Shown: positions 11,929 to 22,039 of the stretch, piece by piece
How positions within the stretch are numbered: the stretch's first letter is position 1
Layout: each line of letters begins with the position of its first letter
Source: Lasiosphaeris hirsuta
Taxonomy: Eukaryota; Ascomycota; Sordariomycetes; Sordariales; Lasiosphaeriaceae
DNA length: 64,000 bases
Direction: 5' to 3'
Assembly: GCA_030549175.1 (NCBI GenBank)
Contig: JAUKUA010000007.1
Location: 1,612,001-1,676,000, forward strand
Made by a program: the position numbers and the translations under genes
Notes under the pieces: model-generated
The model's database searches: none
Seen by the model: only the letters and a program-made list of their open reading frames with translations
What the model was told of the DNA's origin: nothing

Positions 11929-12771
11929 TGAATTTTCCAGCCGTATGTCATTGCAATATCGGCCGATGGCGTTGGCGTTGGGACTTGATTTTCTGTTTCT
12001 GTTTAACATGTCCCTCTTCTTGGGTTGGAGTGGGTCGGACAACACAAAAATACAGGTTGGGGATTACGGGTCTGGATGTCGGTATGTTTGTATTTATTTT
12101 AGTTTACGAACAGGTTGCGCCGTGATACCCCATGTATGTTAAACAGACCTTGATGGTGTCGCATCACGTTCGAGTTGCGTATGTCAGTGTTGGTCCAATC
12201 CCCTTTTTTCCCAGCTCTGCTCCTTTTTGCCCTCTTCCGTAGGGCTGCTTAATCGATAAGGCGGTGCACTAGCACCAGCCTCAGCCATTCACGCCGCCAT
12301 CGCAAATCTCCGCAGTAAAAGCACCCGGCCTACACAGTACACTAGTGCAGAATCAGTGCTAGATTAGTCCGCTGCTGATTGGACAGAACGGCCGAGACCA
12401 ACACTTTACGCGGACCCCTGCTCCTTGGTAAGGAGGCCGTGTCTCTTTTTTCTTATCACCTAAGCAGGGCATCCTTCCCTCGGCCTTCATTGCCATCCAC
12501 ACCTGCACCGCGAACGGTCAGACAGACGCTGACGGCGGCTCGTGAGTCCCTGAACCCGAGTCCCTGTCTTTTTTGGTGGCTCCCTAAGCGACAATGTGTT
12601 GATATTGGGTCCTCTTTCCGCCCTACATTTTTCTTGTCTTGCTTCGCTCGCCTGCTTTGCCCTCGTTCTCGACTCGCTGCTGAGGGCTGTCAGACCCCCG
12701 CGCCGGCCCTTTCCCATGGGAAGGCACTCGAGACCTGTAGAAATCCAAGCCAACACGCCTCAGCGACAGCA
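11929..12771. other. Intergenic and 5' leader of the type II membrane protein gene
   Basis: About 840 bp. From 12379 the frame is open into the downstream gene, but its first 131 codons have low-complexity, non-conserved content and the region is pyrimidine-rich like a fungal leader. I see no separate gene. Confidence 0.45.
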
Positions 12772-14643
12772 ATGCCGAAGCAGTACGTCCTCTTCGGCCG
12801 GCCGGTGCCCCGGCTCGGCACCCGGCACACGTCGCTCCTGCTTGTCACCATCTCGCTCTTCGCCCTCTTCAGCCTGTTTTTCATGCTGCCGAGCGCCATC
12901 CCCGGCCCGAGCCTACACGACCATGTCCACAAGATCCCCAAGTCGTTCAAGACGCCCTCATGGATGAGCAATCTCAACCCCTTCAAGCCGCCCGCACACC
13001 CGCCCCCGCGCCAGCAGAACGACACGGATGGTGAGGCCTCGTGGTACTCGCACTGGAGCGGGTTGAACACCGCCTTCAGCAGCGACCTGACCCTCGACGA
13101 GAACCGCTCGCTGCTGCCCGTCATCAAGCCCCGCCCCGCCATATACTGCTACTACGACAACACGATCGAGAAGAACCTAAAGGACAAGGATGCTGAGCAT
13201 GATCTGCTGCTGTCCTGGCGAAGGGCCTGGTGGGCCCAGGGCTTCAGACCTGTAATCCTCACCCCGGCCGAGGCGAGTTCGCACCCCCTCTTTGGAGACT
13301 TGCAGCACCACAAGGAGATGAATTCGGAACTTAGGACGGATCTGATGCGTTGGTTGGCTTGGGATAACATGAACGGTGGGCTACTTGCGCACTACCACAT
13401 GTTCCCTATGGGCTCCTTTGATGATCCTCTGCTCAAGAATCTCCGCCGCAACGAGTTTCCCAAGCTGACGCGGTGGGAGAACCTGGAAGACGGTCTCTTT
13501 GCTGGCGCCCAGCCCGATATCACAGCTGCCATCAAGCTCGTGCTTGCGGCTCCCAAGATCAAGGACGTGAAGGAGGTTATAAGCGCTGCCGCGACGTACA
13601 AGACCGATGACCCATTTACCGTCGACGCTCATCCCGAATCACTGGCGTACTACTCGAAGAAGCAGGTCGAGTCAAAGTACACCAAGGTCAACGAACTCAT
13701 CGAGGCCTCGCGAGCCTCGGGACTCAACAGCCTCAATCGCCTCATCACGTCGCACCTCCACCTGACGTGGCAAAACACCTTCTCGGATGGCATTGCCGTC
13801 GTCAAGCCCATGGCGCACCATACCACGCATCTCATTACCCCAGCGTTCCAGCTTGCCTCGCGCTTGGCTCGCTGCCCCGATTCGCCGCTACCGGACTCAT
13901 GCCCGCCCAATCTAGCGACATGCAACCCCTGCAACTCTGACGAGCACCCGTTCCCCATCACCACGCCCTCGTCCTACTCCAACGCCTCAACCATCTACAC
14001 CATCGGCACGGTCCCACACCCCTACACCGCTTCCTCCCTCAGCTCCATGCGCGAGAACCTCGACGTGACCTGGGTCCGCCGCGATTCGCCCCGCGACGCC
14101 TGGCTCACCGATCTGACCCGTGACCTTCTCGGGTCCGACGTGTCCGGCCGTCCCCGCGTAGTCCGCTTCAAAGAGGCCGTGGCCTCTGATTTTGGTGCCC
14201 CGCGCTCTCTGTGGCTGATAGCCGAGCGGCTTGTCCCCGCTGACCTCGACTGGTACTTCGGCTTCGCTGTTCCGCCCCTTCCCCGCGGTGACCACCCGGC
14301 CCCGCCAATGCACGGGCCCGAGCAGGCCGCAGTGCCCAGCAATGAGGAGCGCGACCAGGAGCCCAAGCTGCTCACTCACGCCACAGTTGTTATCGGCACC
14401 ATCGAGGAGCTCCCCGCCAGCAAGAGACCCAAGATCCGCGCGACGCAGAGCGAGCTCGCTGTGCGCGACGCCGCCGAGGCCTGGAACCTCGCCGATACTG
14501 AGGCCTGGCGGTTCACCCGGGCCTACCTCGCGCGCAAGACGATGGAGCGCAAGAAGTGGGAGGAGGACGAGGCAAAGTACGCTGACGGCATGGGGTCCGA
14601 AAAGGGGCATAGGAGCCCCTGGGATCGTTGGTTGGATGCGTAA
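12772..14643 (+). CDS. Type II membrane protein with degenerate glycosyltransferase-like core
   Basis: A single exon encoding about 623 aa. I chose the ATG at 12772 because it is followed by a short basic N-terminus, then a hydrophobic segment at about residues 22-42 (LLLVTISLFALFSLFFMLP) and a Pro-rich stem, the layout of a Golgi type II enzyme. The segment SELRTDLMRWLAWDNMNGGLLAHYHM resembles the S-D-x-x-R..GG-x-Y-x-D-x-D block of GT32-like sugar-nucleotide readers, but the DxD aspartates are replaced by HYH. I do not recognise a named orthologue. It could be an inactive or divergent glycosyltransferase, or an unrelated lumenal protein. The tail is highly charged. Confidence 0.7.
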   Translation: MPKQYVLFGRPVPRLGTRHTSLLLVTISLFALFSLFFMLPSAIPGPSLHDHVHKIPKSFKTPSWMSNLNPFKPPAHPPPRQQNDTDGEASWYSHWSGLNTAFSSDLTLDENRSLLPVIKPRPAIYCYYDNTIEKNLKDKDAEHDLLLSWRRAWWAQGFRPVILTPAEASSHPLFGDLQHHKEMNSELRTDLMRWLAWDNMNGGLLAHYHMFPMGSFDDPLLKNLRRNEFPKLTRWENLEDGLFAGAQPDITAAIKLVLAAPKIKDVKEVISAAATYKTDDPFTVDAHPESLAYYSKKQVESKYTKVNELIEASRASGLNSLNRLITSHLHLTWQNTFSDGIAVVKPMAHHTTHLITPAFQLASRLARCPDSPLPDSCPPNLATCNPCNSDEHPFPITTPSSYSNASTIYTIGTVPHPYTASSLSSMRENLDVTWVRRDSPRDAWLTDLTRDLLGSDVSGRPRVVRFKEAVASDFGAPRSLWLIAERLVPADLDWYFGFAVPPLPRGDHPAPPMHGPEQAAVPSNEERDQEPKLLTHATVVIGTIEELPASKRPKIRATQSELAVRDAAEAWNLADTEAWRFTRAYLARKTMERKKWEEDEAKYADGMGSEKGHRSPWDRWLDA

Positions 14644-15245
14644 ATCCCTCGAGATATTCTCCCTTTCCCTTCCTCTAAAAACCGGTCATGTTGGGTTTCG
14701 TTTGGATATGTGTAAGGAAAAATGGGTCGCATCTAGCGTTTGGTAGTGGGTTATTGTATGTACATACTTGTGAGCAGGCGTTTTTGTATTATACTCCGTC
14801 TATAGGGACGGTTTCGGTAGACAAGGGCAGTTGGGAAGCCTGGCTGGTTCAGTCCTGGCTATACTTGAGGTATCTACAGCATCGAGCAGTTGAAAACTTT
14901 GCACCAAGAGACCACACCACTCGCCATTTTCGCTACTGAATAGCTTAGAGTCGGATATTTGGCTGCCTTGTTCTATCCGTACAAATGATTATTTTACATG
15001 ATCTAATAGTAAGCTGCCCTTGCTATCTCATGCTTCGTTTCTCTAGAAGAATATTCTCGAGACAGCAGCCGTCCATCTAATCGCGGCATAATGCGCCTCA
15101 AACTAATTTCCGAAAGGTGTGGGAAAAGCCAGAATGGTATGCTTGTGATCATCGAATATTATGAATCGTTGGTCGTCATCCCCAACAAATAAATATACAG
15201 TGGTGTTAATCAGACGATTCCCCTCTGCCGAAAGATGCTTCTGGT
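14644..15245. other. 3'-3' intergenic
   Basis: A 600-bp, AT-richer spacer between convergent genes, with polyadenylation-like runs. No gene, RNA or repeat is recognised. Confidence 0.5.
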
Positions 15246-18200
15246 TCAAATCTTATACACCGCGTTGAGGTCGCGTCGTTCCGATGCATCTAGGGTTATG
15301 TTCTTGAACTGGTCCTCGAGGGAGCCTACGTTGTGGGGAGGGAGATTCTCCCGGCGCGTCTCCGGGCCTAGTGTGAGAAGTGCACCGCCGTCACCGAACT
15401 CCAATTCGCCCGACATCTTCTCCGGCGAGGTGTTCCTAATTGGCGAGTTTTTGCTAACAGTTGGGCTCAAAGACGCAGCGGCATGCCCGGCGAAAGGAGG
15501 TAGGTAACCTTGAGCAGTTGTCGAAGAAACCGCACTGCTTGAGGTGGCCTTCTTGAACATCGGCCATAGCTTTCCACTGCTCGCACTGGTTAGCGTTATC
15601 ACGATCGCAACGGCGTTGGAGTACTTACCCAGACGATTGACGGTCATGCGACCCAACAGATACAGCATCCGCACTGTTCTCGTGTGATTTAAGGGCCGTT
15701 GTTAGAACTGCGGACTTCTCACTCTCCGCATCCTCGGACATCGGCTTCAAAATCTCAGACTGAAAAGTCTGCGGTCCATACGAGCTCGCATGTCGAAGCG
15801 CACCATAGTCATCCCCACTTCCAGCAGGCTTGCTGAAGGCTTGCGGGTCATACGAGGAGGCGTGTCGGAGAGCAGCATACCCATCCTCGCTCACTGTGGG
15901 CGCCTTGTAAAAGCCAGCCTTGTGTACTGGGGTGATGGGCCGGAATGGGTCGGCTTCCGACTTGGTTCCGCGAAACTCAAAGTCATTGTCCGGGCGACTG
16001 ATTGGAACACGACGCACAGGGAGCTCCCGAGACGCGCTGGTGGCATGGGAAGTGCTGGGAGTGTTCTCCGTCTTTCCTGGGGATGGCGGGTAGAAGTGTT
16101 TCCCATCATATCTAGGAAGTCCTTTCAAGACAGACTTGGGAGCTTTGCCCCAGTAGAGAAATCGTGCGCGGCGCTCATCGTCGGTCAAAGGTCTGCTGTA
16201 CACATAGTCTTGCTCTTTCGCTGTGCGAGGATCAACACCCTTGGGAAGCGAACCCAGCAGATACGGCACTCCCAGCCTCGATTCAACACGGCCGCTGCTA
16301 GAGCTCGAGCTCTTGCTCAAGTAATGCGAAGACTCATGAATCGAAGTGCTGTAAGACTGGGAGCCCGCTCGCTGGTCCTCCATTTTGGGGACCGGAGGAT
16401 TGAGGCCAGCCAATGCGTAAAGCCTGTTGGTAGATTCCGCGGAAGCCTCCTTTGAGTGCTTGGGGCCCGTCCAAGTCGAGGCATACCCACGCGGTTGAAA
16501 CTCTGGAGCTAAAGCCGCATCACTCGGGAGGCCTGACTTCTTGAGGAAGTCACTGAAGGACTGGGCAGCAGGTTCTGGAGAAAGTTCCAGCACAGCCTTA
16601 CCACCTTCACCAATGTTCGAGTTGAGTCCGAGCCGGCCCTGCGTGGTCCGCCGTCTGAGAGCCGCAACGTCGGGCTTGTCCGCGATCCAATATTTTTCTT
16701 CGTGCAAGCTGCGATCAGGTTGGTCGTTTGTCGTTGGCAGCTGCGGTAACTCTTTGACATCCTCTGCAGGAGGAGTCTGCGATGACACGTCGTCCTTGTT
16801 GTGACCTCCCTGACGTCGAACGGAGTCCTCGTACTCGAGTTGAGTCTTCAGCGTCTTTTCAAACGTTGCGATGTGAGTCCTGAGGGTACGAATCCTGGTT
16901 TCCATCTCTGCTTCGTCGATTTGATGGCGGTTGTACTGCAACTGATCTTCGTGATACTTGAGCGACTGCTTGAAGGTGTTGATTTGCTTCTTCGTGATAT
17001 CGCTAGGTTTGATAGACGAGATCGGAGGAGCCACGGAGGGTTTGAAATTGACATTAGCAGGGATATTGCTGCTCGGCGGGACTGGTGTAGGATTGGTGCT
17101 GTGGGTGATAGGGGCGAAAGGGGTGGTGGACGTGGCAGGGCCAGCTCCATTTGGTGCCGGCTGCATCACAGGTCCTGGAATCTGTGGCGCACCACCAGGA
17201 GGGATACCGACCATCTGAACAGGCATCATTGAACTTCCCAAGGGGGGTGGGAAGGGTGCCGGGATGGGGTATATATACTGGCCGTTGTAAAAGAACGGCT
17301 TGGTGTAATCGAAAAGCTCCGGCGGCGCAAGTTTGACTTTCTCCTGTTTTTCCGACAATGCAGCATTGTCATCTCGAGTCTCTCCCGGCTTAGTGTTGTG
17401 CGTATCCTTCAATGTGCTGTCTGACGTAGCCTGTGCCGCGGTGGCTGGATTGACAGCGGGCTGGCTGAAGTGAAAACCGGGACCCATAGGAGTGCCAAAT
17501 GCTGGGATGGGAACATACCCCATGGGTGCTTGAAAAGACTGGAAGCCAGGATACCCTGTGATGAACTGAGGAACAACGGGAACCTGCTGGTTGAGGCCGA
17601 TGTGTCCAAGTGACAGCATGGATGGTGTTCCATGGACTGCCTTTTCGGATGTTCCCTGGCTGTCGGCCGGCGTGTCCTTGGATCGCTTGGATGTTGGCGA
17701 AGGTGGCCCACGGGTATTTGGGACAATCCGGCCTCCGGCAGTTACTCGGACATGAGTAGGGGATACCACAGCCTTGTAGAACCGCTGGAAGCCCTCACTC
17801 CTCTGAGCAGGAATGCCGGTTGGAGCAGAAACAGGCTCACCAATAGCCGCCTCAGATTCGCTTCGGCCATGATACTTCCACTCATGATGCTGTGGTAAAT
17901 CTTGGACTGTCTCTTGAGCCGGGCTGCGGATAGACTGATGGATGGGTTCGTGAACCGGTTCTCGAATTATCTCTCGGATAGGTTCTCGGATGGTTTCGCG
18001 TGTCCGCTCCTGACCGGCACGGCGGCTGATGATGCCCTTGAACAGCACCTCCTCGGAAGAAACAGATGATTCGTTTTTGTGCTTGACGGCGCTGGGTCTG
18101 AAGTCCGATGACTCGCTGCTGGAGTCACGAACAATATCGGCTAGAAGGGAATGAGATTAGATTCAGGCCAAGAAGAGTGAGCAGTGAAAGACATACCAAA

Positions 18201-18722
18201 TACGGGATTCGACGACAATACAGGAACAACGCGTCGACCGGACTTGGGCTTTGGTTCCCGAAAAGCCAACAGCTCCTCAACGGTATAGACCATGTGTGTC
18301 ATTGTCAACTTGGTCCTAATGCGGGCGAAGATGAAGTATGTGCGGTGGTTCAAAGGGGAGTACCAGTGAAACAAGGTTGGATAGCCGGGCTCCCGCTCTG
18401 ATCGGGAAAATTTCTCCAAGATGAAGTCAATGAGCTTGGAAACCTGGCTGGGGACCTCGATGCACCGGCAACTGTGATCTGTCAGCTTCTGAGTATCAAG
18501 CTGCGACGTGATGAACTTTGGCAGCGTGTTCCGGTCCGCTTCACACCACCCCGCTTCCTCGTCAATTACGACGGGGATTCGGACGCAGTACTTGCACCTG
18601 CGGAATAAATGCCTGGCAGCAAGTAGGGCATGGGCTGGGACAGTTTTGTCCTCTTTTTGGGACTCGATAAGCGTATACAGGAATCTCTTTTGCAAACGTT
18701 TTACGGAGACAGGGAGGCGCAT
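15246..18722 (-). CDS. Unrecognised large fungal protein, conserved-looking N-terminus and disordered body
   Basis: Three exons on -: 18722-18197, 18140-15629 and 15585 (or 15576)-15246, about 1125 aa. The first 175 residues look folded, with alternating hydrophobic and charged segments, several Cys (RRCKYC; HSCRC) and no motif I can name. The rest is mostly disordered: a run of RE(P/T)I-type repeats near the start of exon 2, a Pro/Gly-rich middle, one coiled-coil-like stretch (about KKQINTFKQSLKYHEDQLQ onward), and two near-copies of a YxALRHASSYxPQ motif near the C-terminus. The last intron would be only 43 nt if the first AG is used. A second AG nine bases on gives 52 nt in the same frame and leaves room for the CTAAC branch site. 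No function is assigned. Confidence 0.72.
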
Positions 18723-18806
18723 GGTGGAGAAATGAATGCGATTCCAAATATTAAATACTTGAGGGGGATTGGCTGTTGTCAGGTAGAGAAGTTGACAAAG
18801 GGAAAA

Positions 18807-18850
18807 GGTGAAGTGGTGACGAGGTGAAGAGGTGAATGGGTGAAGAGGTG
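18807..18850. repeat. Degenerate short tandem repeat in leader
   Basis: Five or so imperfect 8-9-bp units of GGTGAAGAG type lie just upstream of the start of the unrecognised gene on -. As read on the mRNA strand this is a CACCTCTTCAC-type pyrimidine-rich leader. Confidence 0.6.
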
Positions 18851-19570
18851 CACAGAGAGCGCTTGAAGTGGAAGATGGAGATGGGGGGGTAAACATTCAA
18901 GGCGACGATTCGCATCGCGTCACCTACCTACCCTGGACGACGAGGGACGGTCTAAGACCGCAATATGAAGACCAAAAAGCAAAACTTTTGGTCAATGGCA
19001 AATCGGTTCGTTATATGTGGCAACCGGCGAGTGGTATTCTGCACGGTGATACCTGACCTTTGGAGACAGCCGGTAAAGAAGTTTGGATGGCGGAACGGAA
19101 TCGAGGTCGACGATGCAAAATGACACGGTGGGTAGTGAGGAGAGGAGAGGATGAGTAGTTCAAGAGGGCTGATGATTTTAAGGCGGTGGTGGGACGATTG
19201 CAAATGATGTAATTGGAAAGCTGGGTCCAGCACCAAGCACCAGCATCGAGAGAAGGTGCAGAGATCTCTGGCAGTCTTGCAGGGTCATATATAGAAGGAC
19301 AGGGGAAGGGAATGCGCCTGCTGCTTCGATTGGGATGCTTGTTTGGACAAAAGGAGGCTGCCAGGTCCTTCATGCATAAGAGCAAGGCAAAGTAGGGAAA
19401 GAGCGACCCTCTTCTTTGGCACCATCAGGCGACTGCGGGAGGGGGAAAGAAGGTAGGTACGCGAGCCATGAGAGGGGCGAGGAGCGACCGAAGCAGCCAG
19501 CACCCCTCTGCATCCCCAGAAGGCGGGCATCCATGTGCAGCACCCATGTGCTGCAAAGAAAATGTACCTA

Positions 19571-19596
19571 GTCAAGGTAGTGAGTCAAGGTAGTGA
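19571..19596. repeat. Exact 13-bp tandem duplication
   Basis: GTCAAGGTAGTGA occurs twice head to tail. No function is apparent. Confidence 0.8.
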
Positions 19597-19783
19597 AGGA
19601 ATCTGTGGTTCTGCTCCTTTGTCATTGTGAGTTTGCCACATTGGGCCTGCCATCGAGTAGAAAACAAACCATCCCTTTTCATTACACCGGGTATATCCCT
19701 GTGAGAGCCACGACGCCGAGCCGTGCTAAACACCAAACACCCAGCCACAAACCGCATTTCATAACTTCGTATCATTCGCCTCC

Positions 19784-21556
19784 TCAAGCTGCTCCCCAGA
19801 CTCCAAGAGTCCAGGCACCTCCAGAAGCAGTACCCCGGATCAGCCCTCCCGCACCCAGGCTCTGTCTCTGGGTCTTCGGATCGATATCACTTGGCCTGCT
19901 CGCTCCTGCTGCTCCTTGCTGTAACCATATATCGCGATCAACTGTCGCAATGGATGGTGCCTTCAGGTACGAAATCATGCTTGCGCCAGACCATGCGCCG
20001 AGTGACTCAACAGCTCTCATCTCCCCATACACCCGCGGCCTCTTGTCAGATCCCCTCCGCAGCTGCTCCTCAACCGGGTCAACCTCAGGTGTGGTGTTAG
20101 CGGCATCATGCCAGACCCCATCTTGCTCTTCACCACTTCCAGGCTGGGATTCTACCCATGTTGGGCCGCTGCCTGCCTGACGGGTTCCACGTTTCTTCAG
20201 CAGTGGGTTTGTTCGCAGTTGCTCCACGGCTTTGCCTTGCACCGGGTCCCAGCCCCTTTCTCGCGCAAGATGAGAAACCTCATCAAAAATTCGCCTCCGA
20301 AGTCCAAGGACACTTGCACACCCACCCGTAAAGATAATTCGTGACATGCATGTAGCCCGAACATCCAACGGAAGCTGGAGAAGACTGCGATATACCAGCA
20401 TGTGTAACGGAAGCTCGTGATCGTCGAAGCTGCTTGGTAATAGCTCAAGGTCGAAAAACGTATTTTCGCACGGCTCGGCAAGCTGATCGCAAGACAATTC
20501 CAGCGTGATGGGTGAAGCGGCTGATTTCAAGGGGACTGGTATTGCGGTCGAGGGAGCAGACGGTTGGCCGCGGATATCTGATTCATCCTGCTCTTGTACA
20601 GTGGCTAGACCATCGTCGGGCTGTGCGGCTGCAGTGTACCGGCTAGGCTTGCACCAAACCAGGCGTGACGCGATCTCCTCACACTCTTCGAAACTCAACT
20701 CATGCTCATTCTCATTAGATTTGCAGTCAGGTTCACCCTGAGCTACGGCAAGATGTTTTGCGAGAAACTTGTGAGTCTCTTCGGTAAGCATCCTGCCGCC
20801 CCGAATACTTCTGCTGGTGTGTACCTCCCGGTACTCGTAAATACTGGTGACAACGGTTTCGCTCCACCCAAGGTCAATAATAAATGCTGAGCGAATCCCT
20901 GCACCGACCGCTAAAGCTACTGGGGGCGAGAGCAAGGCGACAGTTGGTGGCTGAAAACGGTTGAAGAGTGTGTCCAAGGTTACCGACAGCATCGGAATTG
21001 GCAGATCTGAAGGGAGCACGCAGACTAGTCGTCGTGGACGGGAATCAATGAGCAAGTATCTGATGAGGTTATTCTGGTTAGTGGCATATTGAAAGGGGTG
21101 GCCAATCACATGCTCGGGAGGTAGGACCCACTTTGTGAATGCCTCTCGCAATGCTCTCTCGATCTTGTCGCCGACAAGGCCAAGTTCGAGGCCACGGACA
21201 TCAGACTGCCAGAGTTCATGGTCTCTTCCCCACTGGTTTCCATATGACCTCTTCCTCCAGTCATTCTGGTAGTCAGTCTGCCAGATGCGGAAGTCGCCAA
21301 CGCGGCGTTGTTGCTCTGGGCTGAACCAGATGACGCCCCGGGGTGCGGAATCGCCAGCGAAACCGACCTGCAACTTCCGTGTTCCAAACTCAATCACAAT
21401 GAGATCCTCCTCTGCACGGAGGCTAGATGGTGAGCCGAAGTTGGAGCCAAGGGATCGCATTGGTGTCGAAGGGCCACTGCCACCGCCTGTCGGTGATTTG
21501 ATGTTGGTGACTGAGCGATGCGGCAGCGGCGTCGCTGAGCCCATTGGCATCGACAT
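19784..21556 (-). CDS. ARP10: Actin-related protein ARP10/ARP11, dynactin pointed-end type
   Basis: A single-exon, 590-aa actin-fold protein. After a Ser/Gly/Pro-rich N-terminal extension of about 47 residues, the actin core begins with DLIVIEFGTRKLQVGFAGDSAPR, the phosphate-1 region. SAFIIDLGWSETVVTSIYEYREV is the phosphate-2 region, and IIFTGGCASVLGLRRRI is the adenosine-loop region. The N-terminal tail, the long inserts and the diverged nucleotide-binding residues fit the ARP10/ARP11 group, which caps the Arp1 filament of dynactin (Neurospora ro-7 type). Long acidic and polar inserts lie around residues 310-370 and 470-500. It is divergently transcribed from GEN1 with 483 bp between the starts. 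The alternative is another divergent cytoplasmic ARP. Confidence 0.75.
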   Translation of the reverse strand: MSMPMGSATPLPHRSVTNIKSPTGGGSGPSTPMRSLGSNFGSPSSLRAEEDLIVIEFGTRKLQVGFAGDSAPRGVIWFSPEQQRRVGDFRIWQTDYQNDWRKRSYGNQWGRDHELWQSDVRGLELGLVGDKIERALREAFTKWVLPPEHVIGHPFQYATNQNNLIRYLLIDSRPRRLVCVLPSDLPIPMLSVTLDTLFNRFQPPTVALLSPPVALAVGAGIRSAFIIDLGWSETVVTSIYEYREVHTSRSIRGGRMLTEETHKFLAKHLAVAQGEPDCKSNENEHELSFEECEEIASRLVWCKPSRYTAAAQPDDGLATVQEQDESDIRGQPSAPSTAIPVPLKSAASPITLELSCDQLAEPCENTFFDLELLPSSFDDHELPLHMLVYRSLLQLPLDVRATCMSRIIFTGGCASVLGLRRRIFDEVSHLARERGWDPVQGKAVEQLRTNPLLKKRGTRQAGSGPTWVESQPGSGEEQDGVWHDAANTTPEVDPVEEQLRRGSDKRPRVYGEMRAVESLGAWSGASMISYLKAPSIATVDRDIWLQQGAAGASRPSDIDPKTQRQSLGAGGLIRGTASGGAWTLGVWGAA

Positions 21557-22039
21557 TTTGGCAGATAAAAAGGCTCACAAGAGCGAGGAAATTATCGAAA
21601 ATACGAAGGCGGCAGGTAAGTTTGCTGATTAATACCGAAATATGCCTCAGGGGAAATTCATTTCTTTCCCCTTTGTTTTAGTTTGAGGTGTTGATGAATG
21701 ATATGTTGGTGTTGAGGGCGTGAGCTCGTACAGATGCATCAGCTTGTTTTTGAGATCGGATAGATGGATATCAAAAGTATGCATAAAACCGAACTCATCC
21801 ATCCGAGCACCCCTGCCGCTTTGTAGCCGTGACAACCTCCCACACCATTCCCAAAGTGGAAAGAAGGTCAATAAAGCGGGTCCTTTCCTTTGTTCACCAT
21901 CATCCATTTCTGGGACGCGCGACCGCGAAGAAACCCAGCTGTCTCAATTCCTCAGATACTTCGACTACTCCCTCGATATGGATATTCGCTTGCCATTTCT
22001 GCGAATACCCTGAAAATCTGACCGTCTAGGTCGCCCAAA
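21557..22039. promoter_or_regulatory. Bidirectional promoter ARP10 / GEN1
   Basis: A 483-bp spacer between divergent starts. A moderately AT-rich stretch lies near 21655-21720. No other gene is seen. Confidence 0.5.

Larger units (their letters stand above)
18723..19783. other. Intergenic and 5' leader with short tandem repeats
   Basis: About 1.06 kb upstream of the unrecognised gene and downstream of ARP10. It contains a degenerate GGTGAAGAG-like tandem run (about 18807-18850) and an exact 13-bp duplication at 19571-19596. No gene is recognised. Confidence 0.5.

Noticed and set aside
11179..12045. 288-codon open frame on - opposite the ABP2 homologue
   Set aside because: Contains a poly-Leu run that is just the antisense of the CAG repeat; no independent support.
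12379..12771. In-frame N-terminal extension of the type II membrane protein
   Set aside because: The added 131 residues are non-conserved in character and would bury the signal anchor; the ATG at 12772 has a better context and gives the expected topology.
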